This document shows positions 54,716 through 64,000 of a DNA stretch of 64,000 nucleotides, in pieces. The stretch is from Citrobacter sp. JGM124 (lineage in GTDB: Bacteria > Pseudomonadota > Gammaproteobacteria > Enterobacterales > Enterobacteriaceae), in contig NZ_JAERJD010000009.1 of NCBI RefSeq assembly GCF_018257795.1, positions 124,001 to 188,000 on the forward strand, read 5' to 3'. The position numbers and the translations under genes were made by a program. A model generated the notes under the pieces. That model did not search any database. It was not told where the DNA came from and saw nothing but the letters and a program-made list of their open reading frames with translations. The stretch's first letter is position 1. Every line of letters starts with the position of its first letter.

Positions 54716-54770
54716 ATCGCAATACACAAGTATGTGTTTTTGCATAGGGATCACGGGTAGGAGCCACCTT

Positions 54771-55763
54771 ATGAGTCAGAATACGCTGAAGGTTAGTGAG
54801 TTAAACGAAGACGCGGAATATGATGAAAGCAGCATTGAGGTTTTTGATGAAAAAGCCCTTGTAGACGAGGACTCCAGTGACGGCGATATCTCAGATGATG
54901 AGCTATTGTCGCAGGGGGCTAACCAGCGTGTGCTGGATGCCACTCAGTTGTATCTTGGAGAAATTGGCTACTCACCGTTACTAACAGCGGAAGAAGAAGT
55001 TTATTTTGCACGTCGTTCTTTACGTGGGGATGTTTCATCACGCCGAAGAATGATTGAAAGTAACCTTCGTCTGGTAGTTAAGATCTCCCGTCGGTATAGT
55101 AATCGCGGTTTGGCTTTACTTGACCTGATCGAAGAAGGTAATTTGGGTTTGATCCGTGCAGTTGAAAAATTTGATCCTGAACGTGGATTCCGTTTTTCAA
55201 CCTACGCGACTTGGTGGATTCGCCAGACTATTGAACGGGCTATTATGAACCAAACCCGAACAATACGTTTGCCTATCCATATAGTAAAAGAACTCAATGT
55301 CTATTTACGTACAGCACGTGAACTTTCTCACAAGTTAGATCATGAGCCAAGTGCGGAAGAGATAGCGCAACAACTTGATAAACCAGTTGATGACGTAAGT
55401 AGAATGCTTCGCCTTAATGAGCGTATCTCTTCAATTGATACCCCACTCGGTGGGGACTCAGAGAAGGGTTTGCTGGATATTCTGGCAGACGAAAAAGATA
55501 ACGGCCCGGAAGAGGCAACACAAAACGATGATATTAAACAAAGCATCGTAAAGTGGTTGTTTGAACTGAATGCAAAGCAACGTGAAGTATTAGCTCGTCG
55601 TTTTGGACTGCTGGGTTATGAAGCTGCAACACTTGAGGACGTTGGTCGCGAAATTGGGTTAACACGTGAACGAGTACGTCAGATTCAGGTTGAAGGCTTA
55701 CGACGGTTACGTGAAATATTGCAGACACAAGGACTGAACATCGAGGCGCTATTCAGGGAATAA
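54771..55763 (+). CDS. rpoS: RNA polymerase sigma factor RpoS (sigma-38)
   Basis: This is the general stress and stationary-phase sigma factor. I chose the ATG at 54771, after TAGGAGCC, giving 330 residues, as in E. coli. Region 1.2 has [16 protein letters not shown], region 2 has [16 protein letters not shown] and [20 protein letters not shown], and region 4 has [20 protein letters not shown]. Lys173 in the region 2.5-3.0 turnover motif recognised by RssB seems kept ([17 protein letters not shown]). Confidence 0.98.
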   Translation: MSQNTLKVSELNEDAEYDESSIEVFDEKALVDEDSSDGDISDDELLSQGANQRVLDATQLYLGEIGYSPLLTAEEEVYFARRSLRGDVSSRRRMIESNLRLVVKISRRYSNRGLALLDLIEEGNLGLIRAVEKFDPERGFRFSTYATWWIRQTIERAIMNQTRTIRLPIHIVKELNVYLRTARELSHKLDHEPSAEEIAQQLDKPVDDVSRMLRLNERISSIDTPLGGDSEKGLLDILADEKDNGPEEATQNDDIKQSIVKWLFELNAKQREVLARRFGLLGYEAATLEDVGREIGLTRERVRQIQVEGLRRLREILQTQGLNIEALFRE

Positions 55764-55773
55764 ATATTCAAGT

Positions 55774-55806
55774 AAAAAGGCGGTGATGCAAATCACCGCC
55801 TTTTTT
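55774..55806. terminator. rpoS terminator, between convergent rpoS and mutS
   Basis: AAAAAGGCGGTGAT (55774-55787) and ATCACCGCCTTTTTT (55792-55806) form a stem of at least 14 bp with a 4-nt loop. T-tracts occur on both strands. Confidence 0.9.
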
Positions 55807-55863
55807 CTTTTCTGGATTATAAACACAGTTGTGACGTAATGTGTATACAACGTATTGTAGGCA

Positions 55864-58431
55864 TCAGACCATGTTTTTCAGACGATAAATCCATTCCAGG
55901 GCCTGACGTGGGGACAAGCTATCGGGATCAATATTTTCCAGTGCTTCCAGTGCCGGGGAAGTTTCCTCTTCAACACTCAGCAGGGACATCTGTGAGCCAT
56001 CAACCTGACTGGCCGCAACACTGCCCGACATACTCTCAAGCTCCCGGAGTTTTTGGCGAGCACGTTTGATCACATCTTTAGGGACACCGGCTAAAGCGGC
56101 AACGGCAAGACCATAGCTTTTACTCGCAGCACCATCCTGCACATTGTGCATGAAAGCGATGCTCTCACCATGCTCAACGGCATCCAGGTGTACATTGATT
56201 ACCCCTTCCATTTTTTCTGGTAGTGTTGTCAACTCAAAATAGTGGGTGGCAAACAGTGTCAGTGCTTTAATTCGGTTTGCCAAATTTTCAACACAGGCCC
56301 AGGCCAGAGAGAGGCCATCATAGGTGGAGGTTCCCCTTCCTATTTCATCCATCAAGACCAGACTGTGCTCTGTCGCATTATGAAGAATATTTGCTGTTTC
56401 AGTCATTTCGACCATAAAAGTCGATCGTCCGGATGCCAGATCATCAGCAGCGCCAACACGGGTAAATATTCGGTCAACAGGGCCAATCTCAGCCTGCGTA
56501 GCAGGGACGAAGCTACCAATATAAGAAAGCAGCACAATCAGTGCTGTTTGTCTCATATAGGTACTTTTCCCCCCCATATTAGGACCCGTAATGATGAGCA
56601 TTCTACGCTGAGGCGATAAATTCAAAGGGTTAGCAATAAAGGGCTCACTTAAAACCTGCTCAACAACAGGGTGACGAGCCTCAACCAACCTGACTCCTGG
56701 CTTGTCGGTCAATACGGGGCAGCTGTAGTTAAGTGTTTCGGCACGTTCAGCCAGGTTAACTAATACATCCAGTTCAGCCAGCGCTGCGGCACTTTTTTGT
56801 AATGCTTCAAGGTGTGGTAGCAACAAATCAAAGAGTTGTTCATATAGTTGCTTCTCCAGTGCTAATGCTTTCCCTTTTGACGTCAATACCTTATCTTCAT
56901 ACTCCTTTAGCTCGGGTATGATGTAACGCTCTGCATTTTTAAGTGTCTGGCGACGAATATAATGAATGGGTACTAAGTGGCTCTGTCCACGACTGACCTG
57001 GATGTAGTAACCATGAACCCCATTGAATCCTACTTTTAACGTATCCAGCCCCAGCTTTTCACGCTCGCGGATCTCCAGGCGGTCGAGATAGTCAGTAGCA
57101 CCATCAGCCAGAGCCCGCCACTCATCCAGTTCTTCATGGTATCCCGGCGAAATGACCCCGCCATCACGTATTAAAACAGGCGGTGCTTCAATAATAGCCC
57201 GTTCGAGCAGTTCTCGTAGCTCGGTAAATTCGCCCATATGCTGGCGTAACGCTTGTACTGATACGGGGTGAATATCCGCCAGGAGGCTGTTTAACAATGG
57301 CAACTGCTGAAAAGCATAACGCATTCGTGCGAGATCCCGGGGCCGGGCAGTACGCAAGGCTAAACGTGCCAGAATACGTTCTAAATCCCCAACCTGCCTG
57401 AGTGTTGGCTGAATCTCTGCGCTGTAGTCCTGCAGTGCGGCAATAGCCTGCTGACGCTGGGTCAAAATATCAATATTACGCACTGGCGAGTGAAGCCAGC
57501 GTTTTAACATGCGGCTTCCCATTGGGGTGACCGTGCGGTCAAGAATCGATGCCAGCGTATTATCACCTCCTCCTGACAGATTCTGGGTTATCTCCAGATT
57601 ACGTCGGGTGGCTGCATCCATAATGATGCTGTCTTGCTGACGCTCCATCATGACGGAACGAATATGGGGAAGGGAAGTACGCTGAGTATCTTTCACATAC
57701 TGTAGCAAACAGCCTGCGGCACAAAGTGCATGGTGGGCATTCTCGACACCAAAACCCTTAAGGTCCCGGGTACCAAATTGCAGTATCAATTGCTGGCGTG
57801 CTGTCTCAATTTCAAACTCCCACAAAGGCCGACGACGCAGGCCCCGACGCCCCTCAATCAACCTCATCTCGGCAAAGTTTTCTGCATACAGTAACTCGGC
57901 GGGATTGGTTCGCTGAAGTTCAGCGGCCATCGTTTCCTTATCTTGTGGCTCCGTCAGCAAAAAGCGACCAGAGCTAATATCAAGGGTGGCATAACCAAAA
58001 CTGCCTTGCGTATGCCAGATGGCGGCTAACAGATTATCCTGACGTTCCTGCAATAAAGCTTCATCACTAATGGTACCGGGAGTAACAATGCGTACCACTT
58101 TACGTTCAACCGGCCCTTTACTGGTAGCCGGATCGCCAACTTGTTCACAGATAGCGACCGACTCGCCCAATTGCACCAGTTTAGCCAGATAGTTCTCTAC
58201 AGCGTGATGTGGCACACCGGCCATAGGGATTGGCTCGCCTGCAGATGCCCCGCGTTTGGTCAGTGAGATATCCAATAACTGTGAAGCCCGTTTAGCATCA
58301 TCATAGAACAGCTCGTAGAAGTCCCCCATCCGGTAAAATAGCAGGATATCGGGGTGCTCTGCTTTAAGGCGGAGATACTGCTGCATCATGGGGGTGTGTG
58401 AATCCAGATTTTTACTGTCAATCGCAGACAT
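55864..58431 (-). CDS. mutS: DNA mismatch repair protein MutS
   Basis: This ATPase recognises mismatches and short loops. It has 855 residues (853 in E. coli). The mismatch-binding Phe-x-Glu motif lies in [10 protein letters not shown] near residue 38. The C-terminal ATPase has the Walker [14 protein letters not shown], the [16 protein letters not shown] Walker B region and [11 protein letters not shown]. It faces rpoS across about 100 bp; in E. coli K-12 several genes separate the two, and this interval is known to be variable. Confidence 0.98.
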   Translation of the reverse strand: MSAIDSKNLDSHTPMMQQYLRLKAEHPDILLFYRMGDFYELFYDDAKRASQLLDISLTKRGASAGEPIPMAGVPHHAVENYLAKLVQLGESVAICEQVGDPATSKGPVERKVVRIVTPGTISDEALLQERQDNLLAAIWHTQGSFGYATLDISSGRFLLTEPQDKETMAAELQRTNPAELLYAENFAEMRLIEGRRGLRRRPLWEFEIETARQQLILQFGTRDLKGFGVENAHHALCAAGCLLQYVKDTQRTSLPHIRSVMMERQQDSIIMDAATRRNLEITQNLSGGGDNTLASILDRTVTPMGSRMLKRWLHSPVRNIDILTQRQQAIAALQDYSAEIQPTLRQVGDLERILARLALRTARPRDLARMRYAFQQLPLLNSLLADIHPVSVQALRQHMGEFTELRELLERAIIEAPPVLIRDGGVISPGYHEELDEWRALADGATDYLDRLEIREREKLGLDTLKVGFNGVHGYYIQVSRGQSHLVPIHYIRRQTLKNAERYIIPELKEYEDKVLTSKGKALALEKQLYEQLFDLLLPHLEALQKSAAALAELDVLVNLAERAETLNYSCPVLTDKPGVRLVEARHPVVEQVLSEPFIANPLNLSPQRRMLIITGPNMGGKSTYMRQTALIVLLSYIGSFVPATQAEIGPVDRIFTRVGAADDLASGRSTFMVEMTETANILHNATEHSLVLMDEIGRGTSTYDGLSLAWACVENLANRIKALTLFATHYFELTTLPEKMEGVINVHLDAVEHGESIAFMHNVQDGAASKSYGLAVAALAGVPKDVIKRARQKLRELESMSGSVAASQVDGSQMSLLSVEEETSPALEALENIDPDSLSPRQALEWIYRLKNMV

Positions 58432-59345
58432 CTTTTTATTCCATTGAATTTTAATAAAATTGTGATTTTAATCGTTGTTATCAAGTATCACATTGTCTAA
58501 TAAACACGAGTCGCTATATCCCAATAAATGACAGGAAAGGCTAAACTAACAGACTTTTTTACTGACGATATACTATCCTGGTGACCTGGTTGCTGTCACA
58601 GGTAAAAAATGGGGAATTTCACTTAAAATGTGATGTGCTCCTGACAGGTACAGGGGGTTGTGATTAAACGAGCCTGGACTGGACGCTTTTTAATCACTCT
58701 GGTGTGCGAAAAAAAGAATAGCCCGATATCGGGGGACGGACAGAGAATAATACGTGTGTACTACCGACTGTAAGATATATCGTGGGGAATTATGTTATGA
58801 GATAATACTATTTCTATTCTTTTTTACTAAAAAATGATTCACACAGTTGAATCATTGCACGTATTCAACGTCAATGGATAAAATACAATCAGTTTTTCCT
58901 TTTATATAAAGAATTAGTCTGAGATGTGAAAAATATTATAAATGATAATGCCATTTCAACTCTCATAGGTTGTAAAAATATGTTATTCAATTAAATTATT
59001 AATTTTTTAAATTATGATGACAAATTTAATTATAATTTAAATGTCGAGTTTAAATATTTTTAAATGTTTTTAATGTTACTTCTATCTTGCTGAATACACA
59101 GGCTTTTTGTTTTTTCATTATTTAACATTTTTTAGGTGATAGGAGTGGTTTGCTAAAATGCACGAAAAGTGAAAATTAGGCGATGAAGATACTCTGTTTC
59201 AAATTACTGAGCCGAATGACTTGTACAAATGAACAGAATTAAACAATAATCAAAAGTAATTTGAAGGCGTATGTCATCATTAATAACGATGACGATCGTT
59301 CAGTATTCTGCGTTAACAGTACTTACTTGTATGAAGATAAATTAA
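58432..59345. promoter_or_regulatory. Long AT-rich region between mutS and flhD
   Basis: About 910 bp without a credible gene. It should hold the mutS promoter and a long flhDC control region. It contains GTGATTAAA/TTTAATCAC arms (58660-58668 and 58689-58697), the 12-bp palindrome CCCGATATCGGG (58722-58733), and a 24-bp dyad listed separately. flhDC leaders in other enteric bacteria are long and bind CRP, RcsB, LrhA and CsrA. No individual site for these is clear here. Confidence 0.5.
58833..58856. promoter_or_regulatory. 24-bp dyad upstream of flhDC, probable operator
   Basis: AATGATTCA (58833-58841) and TGAATCATT (58848-58856) are perfect 9-bp inverted arms around CACAGT. The arrangement fits the binding site of a dimeric regulator. 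It lies about 490 bp before flhD and 400 bp before mutS, so the target gene is uncertain. Confidence 0.5.
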
Positions 59346-59693
59346 ATGAAAAATATAAAACATAATGAACAGATTCAAAGTATACAGAGTGTGAATCTTT
59401 CATATTTGTTACTTGCACAACGATTAATCGAAGATGACAGACTACTGGCATCGTTCAGGCTGGGGTTAAATGATGCGACTATCGAAATGATAAAGAATCT
59501 AGCATTGCCACAATTAATAAAACTCTCTTCCACAGGGCAACTTATTTGTCGACTGCGGCTGGATAACGAAGATGTCATTGAATGTTTAACTAAAGACTCA
59601 CGCATTGATGCCCTGCAGCGTATTCATACCGGGATCATTTTATCCACAGAACTACTCGATTCTCTGTCAGAAAGTCGTTCATCAATAGTCTAA
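59346..59693 (+). CDS. flhD: Flagellar master regulator subunit FlhD
   Basis: This protein of 115 residues is an FlhD homologue. INLSYLLLAQRLI-type segment (here VNLSYLLLAQRLIEDDRLLA), FRLGLNDATIEMIKNLALPQ, and DSRIDALQRIHTGIILST match the family. FlhD and FlhC form the complex that activates class II flagellar promoters. The sequence diverges from the enterobacterial norm in the middle and at the C-terminus, and codon use is AT-rich. It lies next to mutS rather than motA. Confidence 0.9.
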   Translation: MKNIKHNEQIQSIQSVNLSYLLLAQRLIEDDRLLASFRLGLNDATIEMIKNLALPQLIKLSSTGQLICRLRLDNEDVIECLTKDSRIDALQRIHTGIILSTELLDSLSESRSSIV

Positions 59694-59705
59694 CAGGAGG
59701 GGGCG

Positions 59706-60230
59706 ATGGCAGAGAAAAGTATTCTCAAAGAAATTAATGATGCTCATATTGCAATGGAATTAATTTCTTTCGGCGCAAGGATGCAGGTACTGGAGAGTGA
59801 AACGAGTCTGAGCCGCAGAAGGTTACTACGATTATATAAAGAGATGAAAGGTTGCTCGCCACCTAAGGGGTTACTGCCTTTTTCTCCTGACTGGTTTATG
59901 ACATGGGAGCAGAATGTACATGCATCCATGTTTTATAATATATTTTTATTTTTACATAAAACCCGACCAGGACGGAATATCGAGCATATACTCGTGGCTT
60001 ATAAGCTGTATCTGGAACAGTGTATTAATCACGCGACGGAAAAACCGCTATTGGGTATTACCAGAGCCTGGACACTCATCCGATTCACTGAATGTGGCAT
60101 GATTGACCATATCAGGTGTTGTCACTGTGGTGGCATATTCATCGTCACGGCCAGTCATCTGTGTGATAAACAGTTTGTTTGCCGTTTATGCTGTATTCCT
60201 TCAAGAGCAGTTAAAAAATTAGTATGGTAA
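59706..60230 (+). CDS. flhC: Flagellar master regulator subunit FlhC, short form
   Basis: This FlhC homologue has 174 residues (192 in E. coli). [19 protein letters not shown] and LPFSPDWFMTWEQNVHASMF are hallmark segments. The zinc cysteines are kept as C138-x2-C141 and C159-x2-C162. The protein ends soon after PSRAVKK, so about 18 C-terminal residues of E. coli FlhC are missing. A strong AGGAGGGGG precedes the ATG, 12 bp after flhD. No motA, motB or che gene follows, contrary to the usual operon order. Confidence 0.9.
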   Translation: MAEKSILKEINDAHIAMELISFGARMQVLESETSLSRRRLLRLYKEMKGCSPPKGLLPFSPDWFMTWEQNVHASMFYNIFLFLHKTRPGRNIEHILVAYKLYLEQCINHATEKPLLGITRAWTLIRFTECGMIDHIRCCHCGGIFIVTASHLCDKQFVCRLCCIPSRAVKKLVW

Positions 60231-60359
60231 TAAAATTATCTACTCTTACTTATTTAATGAAGAAATGATAATGGTGTTAATTTTTCATCCCATTGCCACA
60301 GGGTATTTAATCATTTATTCAATACAAGGGAAAAAACAGCAGCAGAGCCTTACTTAATA

Positions 60360-60397
60360 AAAACCCACAGAACCATTATGAATGTGCTGTGGGTTTT
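60360..60397. terminator. Terminator between convergent flhC and the RIO kinase gene
   Basis: AAAACCCACAG (60360-60370) and CTGTGGGTTTT (60387-60397) form an 11-bp stem with a 16-nt loop. A- and T-rich ends allow function in both directions. Confidence 0.7.
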
Positions 60398-60431
60398 CAT
60401 CAGTAGGTGAATTCATCATTGAATAACTGCG

Positions 60432-61286
60432 TTATTCCTCTTCACGCTCTTTACTGATGCGTAAACGATCATAGTATTCATCTTCAGCTGCGATGATTTC
60501 ATCCATGAGTGACCCCATATCGACTTTATGTTCTTCTTCCACAAACCGCCCGGTCAGCGGTACTTCAGGGGTGAGTTTACCTTCTTCATATAACTGCCAG
60601 ATCTCCTTCGCATAGCGAGTCTTGAGTAATTGCGGAGCGAACTGACCGTAATAAGCTGTAATATTATTCACATCGCGTTCAAACATGGACTCAGCATGGT
60701 TATTTGCTGCCGCATCGACGGCCTGGGGCAAGTCAATGATCACTGGCCCCTGAGAGTCCATCAGCACGTTAAACTCTGATAAGTCACCATGGACTAACCC
60801 GGCACATAACATGCGTACAATATTACGGATCATGATGTGAAAATCACTAATCGCATTTTCTTCCGTCAGTGTGACATCGCTCAAACGCGGGGCCACCATT
60901 CCGTCCGCATCTGTTACCAATTCCATGAGTAAGACACCGTCGAGACAGATATAAGGCTCAGGAACACGCACGCCAGCTTTGTCCAGACGGAATAAGGCGT
61001 CTACTTCGGCTGTTTGCCAAGTCTCTTCTTGCTGTTTTCGACCAAATTTTGAGCCTTTTTGCATGGCACGGGCACTTCGGGAATTACGCGTTTTACGCCC
61101 TTCCTGATACTGTACCGCTTGTTTAAAGCTACGCTGGGTTGCTTCTTTGTAGACCTTAGCGCAGCGAATTGAGTCACCACATAACACCGTGTACACGTCA
61201 GCTTCCTTGCCACTTTTCAGGCGCTGAAGGACTTCGTCTATCAAACCATCATCAACCAGAGGTTGGATTCTACTTGGAATTTTCAT
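60432..61286 (-). CDS. RIO1-family serine protein kinase
   Basis: This 284-residue protein has the compact RIO kinase fold. GKEADVYTVL is the glycine-poor P-loop equivalent, CAKVYKEATQRSFK follows with the ATP lysine, LVHGDLSEFNVLM is the catalytic loop (Asp and Asn present), and VIIDLPQAVD is the metal-binding motif. Bacterial members are annotated as serine protein kinase RIO; the substrate is generally unknown. The gene stands alone between flhDC and the export pair, and its base composition is closer to the core genome than its neighbours'. Confidence 0.88.
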   Translation of the reverse strand: MKIPSRIQPLVDDGLIDEVLQRLKSGKEADVYTVLCGDSIRCAKVYKEATQRSFKQAVQYQEGRKTRNSRSARAMQKGSKFGRKQQEETWQTAEVDALFRLDKAGVRVPEPYICLDGVLLMELVTDADGMVAPRLSDVTLTEENAISDFHIMIRNIVRMLCAGLVHGDLSEFNVLMDSQGPVIIDLPQAVDAAANNHAESMFERDVNNITAYYGQFAPQLLKTRYAKEIWQLYEEGKLTPEVPLTGRFVEEEHKVDMGSLMDEIIAAEDEYYDRLRISKEREEE

Positions 61287-61611
61287 GCGGCTTTATACCC
61301 TATTTAAGCCGCTTTTCGTATCAATAACATAGACGGCAGTAATAGAAAAAATTAACAGAGAGCGGATCAATAATTCAATTGTTCTGAAAAATTTTTTTTG
61401 AACAAGCTATTTATAAGGTCAGAAGCTATATATTTTTTAATAAAAACATATGGTTGCTGGTTTCTCTGTTACTCGAGGGTCAAACTATACTGACCAGAAC
61501 GCGTGTGCATGGCGAGGGGCGTATCGCTTCGGCACAGATAAGATGCATAAGTCATCCTGCCAATACAGAGAAGGATTACTGATCCGAGCAACTCGAGTAT
61601 CTCTGTAGTAT
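61287..61611. other. Non-coding region between the permease and RIO kinase genes
   Basis: About 325 bp without a gene. Near 61567-61607 CAGAGA and TCTCTG can pair distantly and an ACTCGAGT palindrome lies inside, but there is no clear terminator. The promoter of the RIO kinase gene should lie in the A/T-rich part at 61340-61440. Confidence 0.35.
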
Positions 61612-63894
61612 TCAGACGACTGGGGCTTCTGAATGTTTACGCCCAACCAATCGATACAGTGCCAGTAAGAATAATAAAATAGCTAAAATTGATATTTTCA
61701 GAATCACGGGCATAAGCTCATGAAGATTGGCCCCCTGTGAATTCAGCATTGTAAATCCATCAATCATCGTGCTGGATGGGAATATTTCCATGAAATAAAC
61801 GACCCAATTTGGCATGTTAAATGTTGGGAATGATGCACCTGATGCATAAAAAATAACCATGGATGTGGCCGACAATAATTGCATCGGACGATTAATATTA
61901 TCCAGGAAACTACCAATAAACATACCCAGTGAGCTGACCGATGCTGAAAACAGAACAATCATATATAACTGAATGAATATATTGCCTACATTTGGATAAC
62001 CTTTTAAATAATAAACCCACCCAAATACGAACATGGCGCCCAGTACACCAATGGTAAACAACCCTAAAAAGGTTCCCGTGAACTGTGAAATATTTATTTT
62101 GAATAGACCGCAACTTCTCCGTAGCCCGATAAGCATCGAACTGCTAAAAATAAGTGTTTGTTGTAGTATTATAATAAAGACAAGGGGCATGATAAATGTT
62201 TCGTATCCCAGCGTTAAATTATAAAGCGGCATTGCAATGATACTGTCTGAAGACTTGGATGCTAATCTATTAACATCCGTGGTAGCGCTAATGGCATTAG
62301 TTATCGCTAATCTGAGGTCTGCGGCAACAGCCATATATCCACCAGAAAGATGGACATTAATTCCGCCATTTCCACCCCTGACCACATTATTTTTAAAATC
62401 ATTATCAATAATGATAACTGCAGAGGTTTCTCTGTTTCTGAGAGAGTTTAATGCATCCGGAGTGGATGTGCCAACATGTGTGACATCAATTTCTCTCGTT
62501 GTTTGAAGATTATTAATTAATGTTCTAGATAATGATGACTGATCTAAATCTACAACCGTGATGGGTAACTTAAGATTCACCTGTGCTTCATAAGCACTGG
62601 GATAAAACATACTATATATAATTAAAGAAATAATTGCCGTTGAAAATATAGGTTGGCACCTTTTTATCGATCGTAAGGTACTGACGAAACTCTGTTTAAT
62701 GCCATCGAATTTAATGTTTTCTTTATGTGTGGGAGGTAATTTCTTGGTTTTATGCTTACCAAGCAAAGAATATATAATAATTGAAGGGATAATAATATAA
62801 AGCGAAAGAATAGCAAACTGATAAAAGCTGGTTGCAATATCACTACCCAGATTAACCTGCTCCAGTTGAATTCGATAATAATGAGTGAACGGCTGAAAGT
62901 TACTCCAGAAATTAGCCCAGCCATTTGCATTAAGAATGGATAACGTACCATCTGAATAGGTCAGTGCCGCACTGGTGTAAACGGTTGATATACTTAATGC
63001 GGTAAGCATATTTCGTGTGATAGAAATAAACATAACAGCAATGCACGCAGTTAAGATACATAAGAATGCGATAGCTAACATCAACACCCACGAATTACCA
63101 AATATTGGCCACCCTCTAATCACCGTCTGCCAGACATTATAGAATAAATTCCACAAAAATATTATGATGATATAGGGAAGAGTTCGGGCAATAACGGCTA
63201 CAGACAGATAGCTTTTACTGTGACTTGTCCATTGATTATAGAGGTGTTTAGTCTCAAAAAAACGACCAATAGCGCAAATAACTGCACTGCTGAGAATAAT
63301 ACAGAGCAATACAGGAATAGCAATTGGGGTCAAAAATCGTTCATAGCTATTTTGTGAATTACTGATATTCTGTATTTGAATATTCAGTGAGCCAGCATTG
63401 GTATGTTGATGAACCATACCCACTTGTGTTCTATTCTTTGAGGTTTGCAGAGCATCACTTATCGCTGTTTGTAGCGCGATAAAAGCCGCATTGCCGGTTG
63501 ATCGAAATTGCCCATTGTAGCGAATAACAATAGGGGTATCACCCGATCGAAAGGAGGCAGCTGTTGCACCGCGAGGGATCTCTACAAAAGCATTGATTGC
63601 CATTTCTCGCATCAAGTGCTGTGCCTGGGCATTATTTTCAGGCATAGCTATTAGCGTAATGCTCTTTGAGGCATTTATATTGCTGATTATCTCACGACTG
63701 AGTGCTGAGTGGTCATAATCCACCACCGCTACGGGTATTTTTTCTGATACACCATTGCTGAACATTGCACAGATAAAAATGAGCAAAAAAGCAGGTACTA
63801 TAAATAATAATATTTTCATGTAACGATCATGAAAAATGAAATTTATTTCATCATGAAATGATGATGAAAAATTATTCCTGTTACTTAGCATCAT
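61612..63894 (-). CDS. Double ABC-2 type permease of a drug/lipid export system
   Basis: This protein of about 760 residues is two YhhJ-like ABC-2 permease halves in tandem. Each half has an N-terminal membrane helix, then a large external domain opening with the repeated motif (VAVVDYDHSALSREI in half one, ITVVDLDQSSLSRTL in half two), then about five helices. Start codons ATG-ATG at 63894 and 63891 both overlap the upstream HlyD stop; a TTG at 63912 is less likely. No ATPase gene is adjacent within the window. Codon use is AT-rich, suggesting acquisition. Confidence 0.82.
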   Translation of the reverse strand: MMLSNRNNFSSSFHDEINFIFHDRYMKILLFIVPAFLLIFICAMFSNGVSEKIPVAVVDYDHSALSREIISNINASKSITLIAMPENNAQAQHLMREMAINAFVEIPRGATAASFRSGDTPIVIRYNGQFRSTGNAAFIALQTAISDALQTSKNRTQVGMVHQHTNAGSLNIQIQNISNSQNSYERFLTPIAIPVLLCIILSSAVICAIGRFFETKHLYNQWTSHSKSYLSVAVIARTLPYIIIIFLWNLFYNVWQTVIRGWPIFGNSWVLMLAIAFLCILTACIAVMFISITRNMLTALSISTVYTSAALTYSDGTLSILNANGWANFWSNFQPFTHYYRIQLEQVNLGSDIATSFYQFAILSLYIIIPSIIIYSLLGKHKTKKLPPTHKENIKFDGIKQSFVSTLRSIKRCQPIFSTAIISLIIYSMFYPSAYEAQVNLKLPITVVDLDQSSLSRTLINNLQTTREIDVTHVGTSTPDALNSLRNRETSAVIIIDNDFKNNVVRGGNGGINVHLSGGYMAVAADLRLAITNAISATTDVNRLASKSSDSIIAMPLYNLTLGYETFIMPLVFIIILQQTLIFSSSMLIGLRRSCGLFKINISQFTGTFLGLFTIGVLGAMFVFGWVYYLKGYPNVGNIFIQLYMIVLFSASVSSLGMFIGSFLDNINRPMQLLSATSMVIFYASGASFPTFNMPNWVVYFMEIFPSSTMIDGFTMLNSQGANLHELMPVILKISILAILLFLLALYRLVGRKHSEAPVV

Positions 63895-64000
63895 GATTAA
63901 CCGGCCAATCAAAAATAACTGACATCCCAGGTCGCATGCCTTCTACATTTTCTTCAGACCGTAAGCGAACCTCAAATGTTCGAACGTCGTAACCACTGGA
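63881..64000 (-). CDS. HlyD-family membrane fusion protein, C-terminal part
   Basis: The last 39 codons of a minus-strand gene run off the window end and stop at 63881. VRTFEVRLRSEENVEGMRPG followed by MSVIFDWP is typical of the C-terminal beta domain of periplasmic adaptor proteins (EmrA, YhiI type). It overlaps the permease start by 14 bp, so the adaptor and permease are one transcript. Confidence 0.7.
   Translation of the reverse strand, partial: SSGYDVRTFEVRLRSEENVEGMRPGMSVIFDWPVNHDAK

Overview
The window is a chromosomal segment from a gammaproteobacterium of the order Enterobacterales. Gene order and protein sequences follow the Escherichia coli 61-64 min region closely: ptrA-recB-recD-argA-amiC, mltA-tcdA-csdEA-gcvB/gcvA-ygdD-rlmM, sdaBC-ppnN-queF-syd-csrB-yqcC-truC-yqcA, barA, relA-mazG-pyrG-eno-queE-queD, cysJIH-iap-cysDNC-ygbE-ftsB-ispDF-truD, surE-pcm-nlpD-rpoS and mutS. 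The genus cannot be fixed by eye. Base composition is moderate and becomes visibly AT-rich after about 58.4 kb and in several intergenic spots.

Layout: 0-17.5 kb holds recombination and repair (recBD, xni), arginine entry (argA), cell-wall enzymes (amiC, mltA), an initiator tRNA, sulfur transfer and tRNA t6A cyclisation (csdAE, tcdA), and the glycine regulators gcvA and GcvB RNA. 17.6-26.3 kb holds serine uptake and deamination (sdaCB), nucleotide and queuosine metabolism (ppnN, queF), syd, and the CsrB regulatory RNA with a perfect UvrY/GacA-type box. 26.4-30.4 kb holds a divergent ramA/ramR-like efflux-regulator pair with a clear RamR-type operator, then the sensor kinase barA. 30.4-31.4 kb is an eroded-looking interval where E. 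coli has rlmD. 31.4-39 kb holds the stringent-response and central-metabolism block relA-mazG-pyrG-eno plus queE and queD. 39.4-48.1 kb is a complete sulfate-activation and reduction set (cysJIH, cysDNC) around an Iap-like protein whose catalytic residues look lost. 48.2-55.8 kb holds division, isoprenoid and stationary-phase genes, with an unusual insertion of about 0.7 kb between truD and surE. 55.9-64 kb holds mutS and an accessory stretch: an flhDC pair outside its usual mot/che context, a RIO-type kinase, and an HlyD plus double ABC-2 permease export pair running off the end.

Several circuits are contained in the window. BarA feeds UvrY, whose probable box lies upstream of csrB. NlpD is the known activator of AmiC. 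RelA influences RpoS-dependent adaptation. queE, queD and queF supply three steps of the queuosine pathway. csdA and csdE form one sulfur donor pair and tcdA sits beside them.

The most interesting departures from the conserved backbone are the ramRA-like locus, the degenerate Iap active site, the orphan flhDC with a dyad in its long leader, the barA-relA and truD-surE accessory intervals, and the enlarged seed region of GcvB.
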